Shown here piece after piece: positions 26,049-37,169 of a stretch of 61,087 nt of DNA (position 1 is its first letter; each line of letters starts with the position of its first letter). The DNA is from Prochloraceae cyanobacterium. Lineage in GTDB: Bacteria > Cyanobacteriota > Cyanobacteriia > Cyanobacteriales > JASJDA01. A program made the translations under genes and the position numbers. The stretch spans positions 1 to 61,087 of the forward strand of contig JASJDA010000014.1 in NCBI GenBank assembly GCA_030065755.1, written 5' to 3'. Below the pieces are notes generated by a model that was not told the DNA's origin, made no database searches, and saw nothing but the letters and a program-made list of their open reading frames with translations.

Positions 26049-28613
26049 TCAGATCGAACTCAGGTATTCCTCCTGGCATTTAATGGGAATCGGTTGGACT
26101 TGCCAAATTTCTTGACAATATTCCCGAATGGCGCGATCGCTAGAAAACTTGCCCATCCGCGCCACATTGAGAATTGACATTTTCGTCCAATTATCTGGCT
26201 GCCGATAGGCAGCAGCGACTCGCTGGTGACAGTCAGCATAGGATTGGTAGTCGGCTAGGAGCAGATATTCATCATGATGCAGTAATTTATCGACAAGTGG
26301 CTGGAACAGGTGGGGAGTAGCGGGAGAAAAGGAGCCCGAGGCAATTTGAGACAGTACTTGTCGCAGAGCGGCATTACTCTGATAGTAATTCCAGGGATTG
26401 TATCCCTTTTTCTTGAGGGCAGAAACTTGCTCGACACTCAGACCAAAGAGGAAGAAGTTTTCTGCTCCTACTTCTTCCCGCAGTTCGATGTTGGCTCCAT
26501 CCAAGGTGCCGATGGTCACAGCGCCATTGAGAGCAAATTTCATATTGCCAGTTCCCGAAGCTTCTTTGCCGGCGGTCGAGATTTGTTCGGAAAGCTCGGC
26601 GGCTGGATAGACTAGCTCTCCGAGGGACACCGAGAAATTGGGCAAGAAAACTATTTTTAATCCCTCGCCCACCTCGGGGTCGTTGTTAATTACCTCGGCC
26701 ACAGCGTTGATTAACTTAATAATTAACTTGGCCATGTAGTATCCTGGTGCCGCCTTGCCGGCAAAAATGAAAGTCCGGGGCAAGCAATCAGAACTGGGAT
26801 TCTTTTTCATCCGATTATACAGGGCAATAATATGCAGGAGGTTGAGCAGTTGGCGCTTGTACTCGTGGATGCGTTTGACTTGGATATCGAACAGAGAAGC
26901 GAGGTTGATTTCCAGCCCTTGTTGGTGGCGAATGTATTCAGCTAGTTCTCGCTTGTTGTCTTGCTTGACCTGGTGCCAGCGGGCCCGAAATTCCCCATCA
27001 TCCACATAGGCTGACAGCTCCCCAAGAGCTGTCAGTTCTGTAATCCAGCCCTGACCAAGCTGGTCAGTAATCAGGCGGGCTAGGCGAGGATTGCTCAACA
27101 ACAACCAGCGGCGTTGGCTGATTCCGTTCGTCTTATTGTTCAACTTCTGCGGCCACATCTGGGCGAAATCTCTGAGGGTCTTTGATTGCAGCAGTTGGGT
27201 ATGTAGTGCTGCCACTCCATTAACCGAATGGCTGCCGACGCAGGCTAAGTGAGCCATGCGCACCTGTTTTTCGTCTCCTTCCTCAATTAAAGAGAGTCGA
27301 GACCAACGCTGTACATCACTGGGAAAGCGAATCCGCACCTCATCGAGAAAGCGGCGGTTGATTTCATAAATGATTTCCAGGTGCCTGGGAAGGAGGCGGC
27401 CAAACAAGCTGACTGGCCAGCGCTCTAGGGCTTCTGGCAGGAGAGTATGGTTGGTATAGGCGAAAGTCTTTTGAGTGATAGACCAGGAATGCTCCCAATC
27501 CAATTCCTGCTCGTCTACTAGCAGTCGCATCAACTCGGCAATAGCCACTGCTGGGTGGGTGTCATTGAGCTGAATCGCTACTTGAGCCGGAAACTGCTCA
27601 AAAGTGTTGTGGTTGCGGAGATACAGCCGGATGATGTCCTGCAAGGAACAAGAGACAAAAAAGTACTGCTGCTCCAGCCGAAGCCGCCGTCCTTGAGGGT
27701 TATTGTCATTGGGATAGAGAACCTTAGAAATATTTTCCGAGACAATTTTGTCCGCCACTGCTTGCAGGTAGTCTCCCCCATTAAAAACCTGGAGGTTGAA
27801 CTCCTCGCTAGCTCGGGCACTCCAGAGCCGCAAGCTATTAATGGTGTTGCTCTGGTAACCCGGCACCAGAAGATCGTAAGGCAAACCGAACACGGTTCGT
27901 TGCGGAATCCAACGCACCCGATAGCACCCTTGCTCATCTGTATAGGCTTCGGTGTGACCGCCGAATTGGACTTGGACTTGATATTCGGGACGAGGCATTT
28001 CCCAAGGATTGCCCAACCGGAGCCATCTGTCTGGAGATTCCACTTGCCAGCCATCCGACAAGGTCTGGTCGAAGATCCCAAAATCGTAACGAATGCCGTA
28101 GCCGCGCGCCGGAATGTCTAGGGTAGCCAAAGAGTCCATGAAACAAGCAGCTAGCCGTCCCAGACCGCCATTACCTAGACCTGGTTCTGATTCCTGGGCC
28201 AGTAGCTCCTCCAACTCCAGTCCCAATTCACCCAGGAATTGGCGACTTTTTTCGTACAGACCCAAGTCGATCAGATTATTGCGTAGTTGACGCCCCATGA
28301 GAAATTCTAAAGATAGGTAGTAAACCATCTTGACATCTTGCTCTATGTGGGTTTTGGCTGTCTGAACTCGCCGTTGCACCAGTCGATCTCTGATCGTGTA
28401 GGCTAGAGCCATGTAGTAATCGTGAAGATGGGCTAGGGACTCATACTTCCCCTGACTGTAGAGCAGGTGACCGGCAAAAGCTCGTTTCAGGCTCCCTACG
28501 CTTAAGCCAGTGCGCTCGTCCTCTACCTGAATTTCTCGGGTCGGGGGACGATAAATCTCTTGTTTGAGGCGGACTAACATCTGTTCGCGACGCCTCTTGG
28601 CACTTTTGCCCAT
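26049..28613 (-). CDS. glgP: Glycogen phosphorylase
   Basis: 854 aa, full length. It releases glucose-1-phosphate from glycogen using pyridoxal phosphate. Landmarks: VYYLSLEFLMGRQL near the N-terminus, ACFMDSLATLDIPARGYGIRYDFGIF (substrate region, cited in parts), and the PLP-lysine motif EASGTGNMKFALNGA. GC content looks higher than in the neighbouring genes, although HIP1 sites are present. It stands alone with long flanking spacers, so it probably has its own promoter. Confidence 0.97.
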   Translation of the reverse strand: MGKSAKRRREQMLVRLKQEIYRPPTREIQVEDERTGLSVGSLKRAFAGHLLYSQGKYESLAHLHDYYMALAYTIRDRLVQRRVQTAKTHIEQDVKMVYYLSLEFLMGRQLRNNLIDLGLYEKSRQFLGELGLELEELLAQESEPGLGNGGLGRLAACFMDSLATLDIPARGYGIRYDFGIFDQTLSDGWQVESPDRWLRLGNPWEMPRPEYQVQVQFGGHTEAYTDEQGCYRVRWIPQRTVFGLPYDLLVPGYQSNTINSLRLWSARASEEFNLQVFNGGDYLQAVADKIVSENISKVLYPNDNNPQGRRLRLEQQYFFVSCSLQDIIRLYLRNHNTFEQFPAQVAIQLNDTHPAVAIAELMRLLVDEQELDWEHSWSITQKTFAYTNHTLLPEALERWPVSLFGRLLPRHLEIIYEINRRFLDEVRIRFPSDVQRWSRLSLIEEGDEKQVRMAHLACVGSHSVNGVAALHTQLLQSKTLRDFAQMWPQKLNNKTNGISQRRWLLLSNPRLARLITDQLGQGWITELTALGELSAYVDDGEFRARWHQVKQDNKRELAEYIRHQQGLEINLASLFDIQVKRIHEYKRQLLNLLHIIALYNRMKKNPSSDCLPRTFIFAGKAAPGYYMAKLIIKLINAVAEVINNDPEVGEGLKIVFLPNFSVSLGELVYPAAELSEQISTAGKEASGTGNMKFALNGAVTIGTLDGANIELREEVGAENFFLFGLSVEQVSALKKKGYNPWNYYQSNAALRQVLSQIASGSFSPATPHLFQPLVDKLLHHDEYLLLADYQSYADCHQRVAAAYRQPDNWTKMSILNVARMGKFSSDRAIREYCQEIWQVQPIPIKCQEEYLSSI

Positions 28614-29045
28614 AATCAGTCCCGGCTTTCGAGCCCCTAATTAGTCTCTTTTTAACTACTTAATTGAGAGGTAACTAAGTAATTAAGAAGATAACTCGGA
28701 TGGCTGATTTATTCTGTTAACTCGAATACAGAAAATACGGCATAGCCTTCTAGACGTCTCTAGTGGCTCTCCTGCTGGAGGGCGTCGATCTTGTCTCAGA
28801 GCTGATTCGTAAAGAAAATCTATAAATTGAACCATACCCTATATAACAATAAGTTATAAGCGAAGTGACAAAGGTTTAAATAAAAGGGGTTCCCTATAAA
28901 AATAGCAATCTAAGGACCCCTTCCACCCTGCACCCTGCTCCTCCGCTTAAAGAGGAAAAAATCAAAACTCTTAACCGAGCAGTATTGGCTCTCATCCCCC
29001 AGTTGCGTTCCTTACTGGGGGACTTCCCGCGCCCAGGTTAAAAAA
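28614..29045. other. Intergenic region, glgP / tRNA-Thr
   Basis: No gene seen. It contains GGGTTCCCTATAAAAATA (28887-28904), an 18-base match to both arms of the inverted repeat at 60937-61021, and a C-rich CACCCTGCACCCTGCTCC stretch. Probably the glgP promoter plus dispersed repeat DNA. Confidence 0.45.
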
Positions 29046-29117
29046 AGCTGGTGACAAGATTCGAACTTGCGACCGGCTGATTACAAATCAGCTGCTCTAC
29101 CACTGAGCTACACCAGC
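29046..29117 (-). tRNA. tRNA-Thr (anticodon UGU)
   Basis: On the minus strand the 7-bp acceptor GCTGGTG pairs with CACCAGC. The D arm is GCTCAGTGGTAGAGC, the anticodon arm GCTGA-TTTGTAA-TCAGC has TGT in the loop, and the T arm is CTTG-type with TTCGAAT. CCA is not encoded. The length is 72 nt including the discriminator base. Confidence 0.95.
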
Positions 29118-29279
29118 ATTTAATTTTAGGATAGCAAATTTTTTTGCTCCCAATCTAATATATCAGGTTATTGGTTATTGGTAAAGCAACCAAATATAAG
29201 TATTGGAGTCTGCAAACTACGTGCGATCGCACTCGATCGAGAGACTTGTTTGAGCGATCGCGTGACAATAACCAATAAT

Positions 29280-29936
29280 TTATGACATATTACTCTCGAT
29301 CGCCCAACGTGCCAACTCCGTCCGATTCTTAAGACTGGTTTTATTGAGCATATTAGAAACGTGACTTTCAATAGTTCGCTGACTTACGTTAAGTTTTTCA
29401 GCTATGAGTTTATTAGCCATTCCTTTAGCCACTAACTGAACCACTTTGATCTCTGTTGGGGTCAACTCTACGTTTTTGGGTACTTTGATTTTGGGTTGAA
29501 GACTCGATCCTTTGCTACCCTGTGCAATCAAACGGTCTGCTTGTTTTAGGGAAGATTCTACTTGTGCTACTAACTCTTCTGGTTCAAAGGGTTTTACCAT
29601 GTAAACATCAGCCCCTACGTTCAGACCCTTTACTCGGTCTTGACTTTGACCCTTGGCTGAGAGAAATAAAACGGGAACGCATTTGGTGCGCGAATCCTCT
29701 CTAATCTTTTGCACCAGAGTATAACCGTCCATTTCTGGCATCATCACGTCACAGATAATCATGTCAGGAATTTGATGTTGTAAAATCTCTAGTGCTTCCC
29801 GACCATTTTCAGCCGTCGTGACTTTGTAGCCTCGAAATTCCAAGTAATCCTTAACCAGCAAGATTAAGTTAGGATCGTCATCAATCAATAATAGTTGCTT
29901 GCTATCTTTGTGATAATTTTCTTTCATGCTTGACAT
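29280..29936 (-). CDS. NarL/LuxR-family response regulator (Rre1/Ycf29-like)
   Basis: 218 aa. The receiver domain has acidic residues D19-D21, phosphoacceptor D63 in IICDVMMPEMDG, S93 and K115 in VKPFEPEEL. A LuxR-type HTH follows (LTPTEIKVVQLVAKGMANKL, then QRTIESHVSNMLNK). This is the pattern of the cyanobacterial stress regulator Rre1, homologue of plastid Ycf29; orthology is likely but rests on memory. No kinase gene is adjacent, as is usual for Rre1. Confidence 0.88.
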   Translation of the reverse strand: MSSMKENYHKDSKQLLLIDDDPNLILLVKDYLEFRGYKVTTAENGREALEILQHQIPDMIICDVMMPEMDGYTLVQKIREDSRTKCVPVLFLSAKGQSQDRVKGLNVGADVYMVKPFEPEELVAQVESSLKQADRLIAQGSKGSSLQPKIKVPKNVELTPTEIKVVQLVAKGMANKLIAEKLNVSQRTIESHVSNMLNKTSLKNRTELARWAIESNMS

Positions 29937-30041
29937 TCTTTATCTCAGCCTTAGTTCACTTTTGTCGTGCTTGAGTCTCTCTCTTCTGTTTTCGATCGGG
30001 AGAAGCTAGTGGATTTGCTGATTTTCGGGTCTACTTTTATA

Positions 30042-30539
30042 TTACCCTTTGTTGTCTGTTTTTGGCTCTACGGTAGAGCTATATTCTCTTATTATGGCTG
30101 TTTCTGGTAAATAATGTTCGTAGAAGGCGTAATCTTTGACAATTTTATTCCCTATTAAATGTTCTTGAATAATTCTTTCGATCGCTTCTGTGGTAACGTT
30201 ATGGTACCAAACTCCATCGGGATAAACTACCATAATTGGGCCGCAAACACAAACTCGCAGACAGTTAGCTTTGGTTCGATAAACGCAGTGTGGGTGAGAT
30301 TGTGTGGGTTTATCTAGTTCTAATTCTTTTAAACGTCGTTTTAGGTAGTTCCAAGATTCTAAGCTAGTTGCTTTTGAACAGCATTTTGGCTTAGTTTGGT
30401 CAGCACAAAGGAAAATGTGTCGCTGAATTTTATTGATTCCTAAGCTTTCTACGCTTTCTGCTAATGTATCTCTAGTAGCTGTTCGATTTGTGTTTTCTGC
30501 TTCTAAACTATTTTGATTTTCTGTAGTTTCTTCGGTCAT
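30042..30539 (-). CDS. Thioredoxin-like [2Fe-2S] ferredoxin family protein
   Basis: 165 aa. After a ~35-residue polar leader comes [14 protein letters not shown] and later [20 protein letters not shown], the four-cysteine pattern of thioredoxin-like 2Fe-2S ferredoxins that also occurs in NADH/bidirectional hydrogenase subunits. It probably carries one [2Fe-2S] cluster and is cytosolic. Partner unknown; monocistronic. Confidence 0.85.
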   Translation of the reverse strand: MTEETTENQNSLEAENTNRTATRDTLAESVESLGINKIQRHIFLCADQTKPKCCSKATSLESWNYLKRRLKELELDKPTQSHPHCVYRTKANCLRVCVCGPIMVVYPDGVWYHNVTTEAIERIIQEHLIGNKIVKDYAFYEHYLPETAIIREYSSTVEPKTDNKG

Positions 30540-30753
30540 TTTATTATTTTGTAGTCCATATAGTTCATTTTATTTGATAAGTTTGGCGATCGCTCTTCGA
30601 GACCACCAACTACTTTTGATTGCGCCCAACAGAAGGTTATACTAAACTAATATTATGGCTGAAAATTCAACAATTTAAGCTAGTGCCTCTCTGTAAGTCG
30701 CTAATAATTGCTAGGGCAGATGAAATATTAAATAGTTTTTTAAGTTATTAACA

Positions 30754-32646
30754 ATGCTAATAAATAAACTTAGATCGAGTAACACAATACATATTTGTAT
30801 AATCGTAATGTTTGGTTTGATTGCAACTATTCCAGTAATGTCTTCTAGAATTTTATATGGGCATGATATACTGTATCATTTAGCATTTTCTAAATCTTTT
30901 TTAGAACAATTTTGGAATGGGGATTTGTATCCTCGATGGATGCTCCAAATGAATAATGGTTTTGGGAGTCCGTCTTTCTTTTTTTATCCTCCTATTCCCT
31001 ATTATTTTACCAGTTTGTTTAATCCTTTTTTTTCTAACGATATATATGGTTGGAATCAGCTATGCGGAGCGTCTTCATTTTGCCTAATTGCTTCGGGATT
31101 TACCGCATACATTTGGCTCAAAGAAATTACTAATAAAACCTCGGCACTAATCGCTGCAATTGTTTATATGGCTTGGCCTTACCATTTAGTTGTCGATCTT
31201 TATCTACGTTTTGCTTTTGCAGAATATTGGTCTTTTGTTTGGATGCCTTTAATATTGTATTTTAGTGTCAAAATAATTAAAAATCCTAAAATGCAGTTTT
31301 TTTTAGGATTAGCATTCAGCTATGCATTGCTGGCAATGACTCATTTACCAACCTTTATTATTTTCTTTCCTATTCCTGTTGGTTACATATTATTATTTAC
31401 ATTAGATCGAACACAAAGAAAAAAGATATTACTTTATTCAGCTTTAGCGATAATACTTTCATTTTGTTTGTCAGCAATTTATTGGTTTCCAGCCCTTACT
31501 AGCCAAAAATACGTTAGTATCAACGCTTTATGGGATAACGATAGTAAGAAATTCTATAATACTTTTCTATTTGCATTAAAAAGTAAGACTCTAAATAAAA
31601 CTTTTTGGCAAGATTTTTGGAAATATTTGGAAATTATAACAACGATCTCAGCAGGGGTTGGTTGCTGTGCTTTTCTGGCTACTAGAACTAATCAAAAAGC
31701 AACATTGAGACGGGAGAGTTATTATTGGTTTTTTATTGTCACGATCGTTGTATTTATGATGTTACCTTTAAGTGAATTGGTTTGGCATCTATTACCTATA
31801 GTGCAAAAAATTCAATTTCCTTGGCGTTTTAATACTCTGTTGACGGTTGCTATTGCTCCACTTTTAGCATTAGGTATATCTGAATTTAAAACACCTATTA
31901 AATTGACAAAAGACAAAATGGTATCAATTATAATTTTGCTGATAATAAGCTTACTATTATCCCTGATTGAATATTTACCATTTCAAAAAAAAATATACTT
32001 TTTTGGCAGTCATAATAGCGTGCTAACAATTACTACAGTCTTTTTGATAAGTCTGCTCGTCTTTCAATTGCAAAAAACAATTAGTAATTTTCAGAAAAAA
32101 ATTTTAATAATTGGTCTTATCTTAACTACAAGCTTATTATTCAATAATATTATATATACGTCTAAAAAAATCCAAAGATTAAGCTATAGTAACGTCGTTC
32201 GAGTTCTAGAAATAAGGAAAGCTCCTCGAGAATATAGACCCAAATGGGTATCAAAAGAAGTATTTAATTATCTCCTGAAAGAACCCGTTACTAATGACCG
32301 GAAAGTAAGGACAAATTCAAAACAAGATCGAGTATTAATCAAACAGTGGCAACCTAGAAAGATTCTCGTACAAACTAATGCCGTTAATGATATCCAGTTA
32401 ACCATCGCTCAATTTTATTATCAAGGATGGACTGCTAAAATTAAAGACCGACATCTAAGTCTTCCTGTTCAGCCTTCGTCCAAAGGTTTATTAAACATAT
32501 CAGTACCCGCAGGCGATCGCGAAGTTTTAGTAATTTTAGAAGCAGGAATAGAAGAGCGTATAGGTCAAATAATCAGCGCGATCGCAGTTGCGATCTCTCT
32601 CTTATTGACAACGCAAATTAAATTCAGAAAGTTTCCCGAAAGTTGA
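30754..32646 (+). CDS. Polytopic PTPS-related membrane protein (GT-C-like)
   Basis: 630 aa with about 11-12 membrane spans. The first outer loop has YGHDILYHLAFSK, GDLYPRWMLQMNNGFGSP and FFFYPPIPYYF, typical of the 6-pyruvoyl-tetrahydropterin-synthase-related membrane family, which despite its name resembles lipid-linked glycosyltransferases (the acidic D in HDILYH takes the place of the GT-C motif). A C-terminal soluble domain (~520-600) ends in a last span. Probably acts on envelope glycans; the donor and acceptor are unknown. Confidence 0.82.
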   Translation: MLINKLRSSNTIHICIIVMFGLIATIPVMSSRILYGHDILYHLAFSKSFLEQFWNGDLYPRWMLQMNNGFGSPSFFFYPPIPYYFTSLFNPFFSNDIYGWNQLCGASSFCLIASGFTAYIWLKEITNKTSALIAAIVYMAWPYHLVVDLYLRFAFAEYWSFVWMPLILYFSVKIIKNPKMQFFLGLAFSYALLAMTHLPTFIIFFPIPVGYILLFTLDRTQRKKILLYSALAIILSFCLSAIYWFPALTSQKYVSINALWDNDSKKFYNTFLFALKSKTLNKTFWQDFWKYLEIITTISAGVGCCAFLATRTNQKATLRRESYYWFFIVTIVVFMMLPLSELVWHLLPIVQKIQFPWRFNTLLTVAIAPLLALGISEFKTPIKLTKDKMVSIIILLIISLLLSLIEYLPFQKKIYFFGSHNSVLTITTVFLISLLVFQLQKTISNFQKKILIIGLILTTSLLFNNIIYTSKKIQRLSYSNVVRVLEIRKAPREYRPKWVSKEVFNYLLKEPVTNDRKVRTNSKQDRVLIKQWQPRKILVQTNAVNDIQLTIAQFYYQGWTAKIKDRHLSLPVQPSSKGLLNISVPAGDREVLVILEAGIEERIGQIISAIAVAISLLLTTQIKFRKFPES

Positions 32647-32781
32647 GTTAGGTTTAGAAAATTAACTCAAAGAAAATCAACACACTACGTGATGCTGGCG
32701 CGCCGCCAAAGCTTTAATATCGTATTGTTGGAACCGGACGGTGAAGGTAGCCTAATGCTTGACCTGTCAAAAAAAGTATGC

Positions 32782-34680
32782 TCAGTCAACCAGATTTGAT
32801 ATGGTTAAGCGATCGCTTTGAGGATTATAACCAATTACAGTATTATCTATTTTCAGTTTAGTTTCCATACCTGTTCCCTCTAAAGTTGCCACAGGAGGAA
32901 TTCCTTGCCCTACCATCATAACAATCCAAATATTAGTATTAGAGGCAGAAACTCGAACTTGTAAAGGGTCGCCACTCATAACCGTTACTGGATTTGGATG
33001 TATTATCCATCCTTTTAGATAACTATTATTCTGGCCGCGAAGCACAAAAATATTTAAATTATTCTCCCTGCCAACAGTAGAAATAATGCCCCCATCATTT
33101 TTTTCATCTCCTAAATTAAGCTGCCAAGTGTAATCGTGAGTTTCCTCATCCTTAATTCGATCTAGTGTAGTAATAATTGCTGTATCGGTATTTCGATCGA
33201 ACTTAACCAATAAATGTCTTTGAACATTATCTAAACCGAGACTTGCATATTTTTCCCCGCCACCAATAATGGCATATCCGCCATCAGAGAAAGATGCAAA
33301 CAATTTTTGTTGACCTGTGTTTTCTCGATCGCTAAGCTTGCCATCTACTAACAAACTGCTAGATAGGGCAGGTTTTTGTTCCTTTGCTGGACCGCCAATA
33401 AAACGACTCTGATATGCTAATAAACCCAATTGAAAAGCTTCCGAGCGATCCCAAGCATTTCCATGATGGTCGATATCCGCCATAATCGAAAGTAAAATAT
33501 CATTTTCATCCTTCCAGCGATTGCGAAAAAAATAAGCACCTCTTTTTCGATCGTTAATGGCTGGGGGATATATGCCAGTGGGGTCAAAGGAAGGAGCACT
33601 TTCGGGATAATAAATTAGTGACCAAATCGTAGCACCTCGACGATCGTCAAATTTTTCGCCAGCAGTACCTGGTGCGCGAATACCCATGTGACGATCGTAG
33701 AAATAACGATAAAAAGGCAACTGTCTGGGAGAAACTGAAGCTAATAGCAAACTTGCCCATCCTTCATCATTGATGCCAGAATGGGAGACTCCTGATTGAA
33801 GAAACTCGCGCTCTTTATTCTCGTTCATAAAGAAAGCTCCAGCATACATAATTAGTTTCCAGAAATCTAAATTCTGAAAATAGCTATCTAACTCAGTATC
33901 GCCAACACTACGAAGTGCATAAACGGCTGGGAGGAGAAAGATACCTGCATAACCTGTATAACCAATTCCTTCTTGAGATAATCCTAATTCTCCATAACCA
34001 TTAGACAAATGAGTTTTCAGCCATTTCTTCAGCTGTCGGTATCTGTTGGTGCGGTTTTTTTCCCCATATATTGCTAACATCATCACTAGCTCTCCACCTC
34101 GGCAAACTGCTACCCAATTAGAAGCCATGAGTGGATTGCGTAAATTTGAGTGCTGATAAGTCAGCCAAGCATCAAGAGAAAGATTAATCTTTTCTTTAAT
34201 ATAAGCTCTTTGTTTTGGTGTCATACCGTGATAAGCCCAATCATAAACGAGAGCCATATTTCGACCTATAGTAGCTCTTGATAGTCCATATCCCTTGTCT
34301 GGAAGGCGATTGTCTGGATCTGGCTCGTTATAAATAGCTTCGATCGCTTCATAAGCAACTCGAGCATATTCTCTGTTATTAGTTAACAGATAAAGAAATG
34401 CTGCTTCTTTTGCTAAATAAGAACGAGCGTAATTCCAATTACCATCATTTGGCTTGCGATCGTACGCGCGCCAATCTTTTTGCTCGACACGGGATTTTAG
34501 AGCCGAGAATGCTTGTTGATGGTGAGATTGGGGTACTCGAATTGCCCATTGAATTTCGTTAATTCGCTCTTGATTGATAAATAAACGGGGATGATTTTCT
34601 TCTGCTTGCGCTGCTAATGGTGTCAAAATAATTAACCAACTCATTAAAATATGACTTAAGCAAGCAATATTGTTTTGCAT
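32782..34680 (-). CDS. Secreted heparinase II/III-like polysaccharide lyase or related protein
   Basis: 632 aa with a clear signal peptide (hydrophobic SWLIILTPLAAQAEE, cleavage after AQA near residue 26). Residues ~27-360 are helical with an (alpha/alpha)-toroid look (NGNWNYARSYLAKEAAF, RNPLMASNWVAVCRGG, LSQEGIGYTGYAG). Residues ~380-632 are beta-rich (ADIDHHGNAWDRSEAF, then GGYAIIGGG). This order matches heparinase/alginate-lyase-like enzymes. The substrate is not known; surface polysaccharide remodelling fits the neighbouring genes. Confidence 0.7.
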   Translation of the reverse strand: MQNNIACLSHILMSWLIILTPLAAQAEENHPRLFINQERINEIQWAIRVPQSHHQQAFSALKSRVEQKDWRAYDRKPNDGNWNYARSYLAKEAAFLYLLTNNREYARVAYEAIEAIYNEPDPDNRLPDKGYGLSRATIGRNMALVYDWAYHGMTPKQRAYIKEKINLSLDAWLTYQHSNLRNPLMASNWVAVCRGGELVMMLAIYGEKNRTNRYRQLKKWLKTHLSNGYGELGLSQEGIGYTGYAGIFLLPAVYALRSVGDTELDSYFQNLDFWKLIMYAGAFFMNENKEREFLQSGVSHSGINDEGWASLLLASVSPRQLPFYRYFYDRHMGIRAPGTAGEKFDDRRGATIWSLIYYPESAPSFDPTGIYPPAINDRKRGAYFFRNRWKDENDILLSIMADIDHHGNAWDRSEAFQLGLLAYQSRFIGGPAKEQKPALSSSLLVDGKLSDRENTGQQKLFASFSDGGYAIIGGGEKYASLGLDNVQRHLLVKFDRNTDTAIITTLDRIKDEETHDYTWQLNLGDEKNDGGIISTVGRENNLNIFVLRGQNNSYLKGWIIHPNPVTVMSGDPLQVRVSASNTNIWIVMMVGQGIPPVATLEGTGMETKLKIDNTVIGYNPQSDRLTISNLVD

Positions 34681-34830
34681 CTAAGTGATTTGACGAGTAT
34701 CGATCGAAACAGAGTAAACTTTTAAAAATTTGATAACTTCCTGCTTATTTTTATATTAAACTCAGTCAGACAAAGCTTTTTTCCTGATTATTAACTCGAT
34801 CGCCACCATTACTTTATTCGCTTCGCTTGA

Positions 34831-34856
34831 AGTCAGAAATAGGAAGTCAGAAGTCA
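34831..34856. repeat. GTCAGAA-type heptad repeats (outside ligA)
   Basis: AAGTCAGAAATAGGAAGTCAGAAGTCA-like units, in opposite orientation to the array at 34966-35012. The two form an inverted pair around the hairpin at 34931-34960. Confidence 0.5.
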
Positions 34857-34930
34857 TACCAATTCTTAAATTTTGGACTTCAAATCGGGGTTTAAAACCC
34901 CCACTATAATCTTTGATTTAGTGGTCTACA

Positions 34931-37043
<2,113 letters not shown>

Positions 37044-37169
37044 TTATTCCATATATAGTATATAAGTACTGCTAAGTCGAGTATTACTCTAACTGAGGTG
37101 TTATTTGGATGAGATTTAAGGGAAATATACCAATGTAAGCCCTGAGATCGGTCAGTCGATCGATATTTT

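Noticed and set aside
27555-28121. 188-codon plus-strand frame with a 167-codon minus-strand frame nearby
   Set aside because: Both overlap glycogen phosphorylase and have no independent features; the GC-rich third positions of glgP create long shadows.
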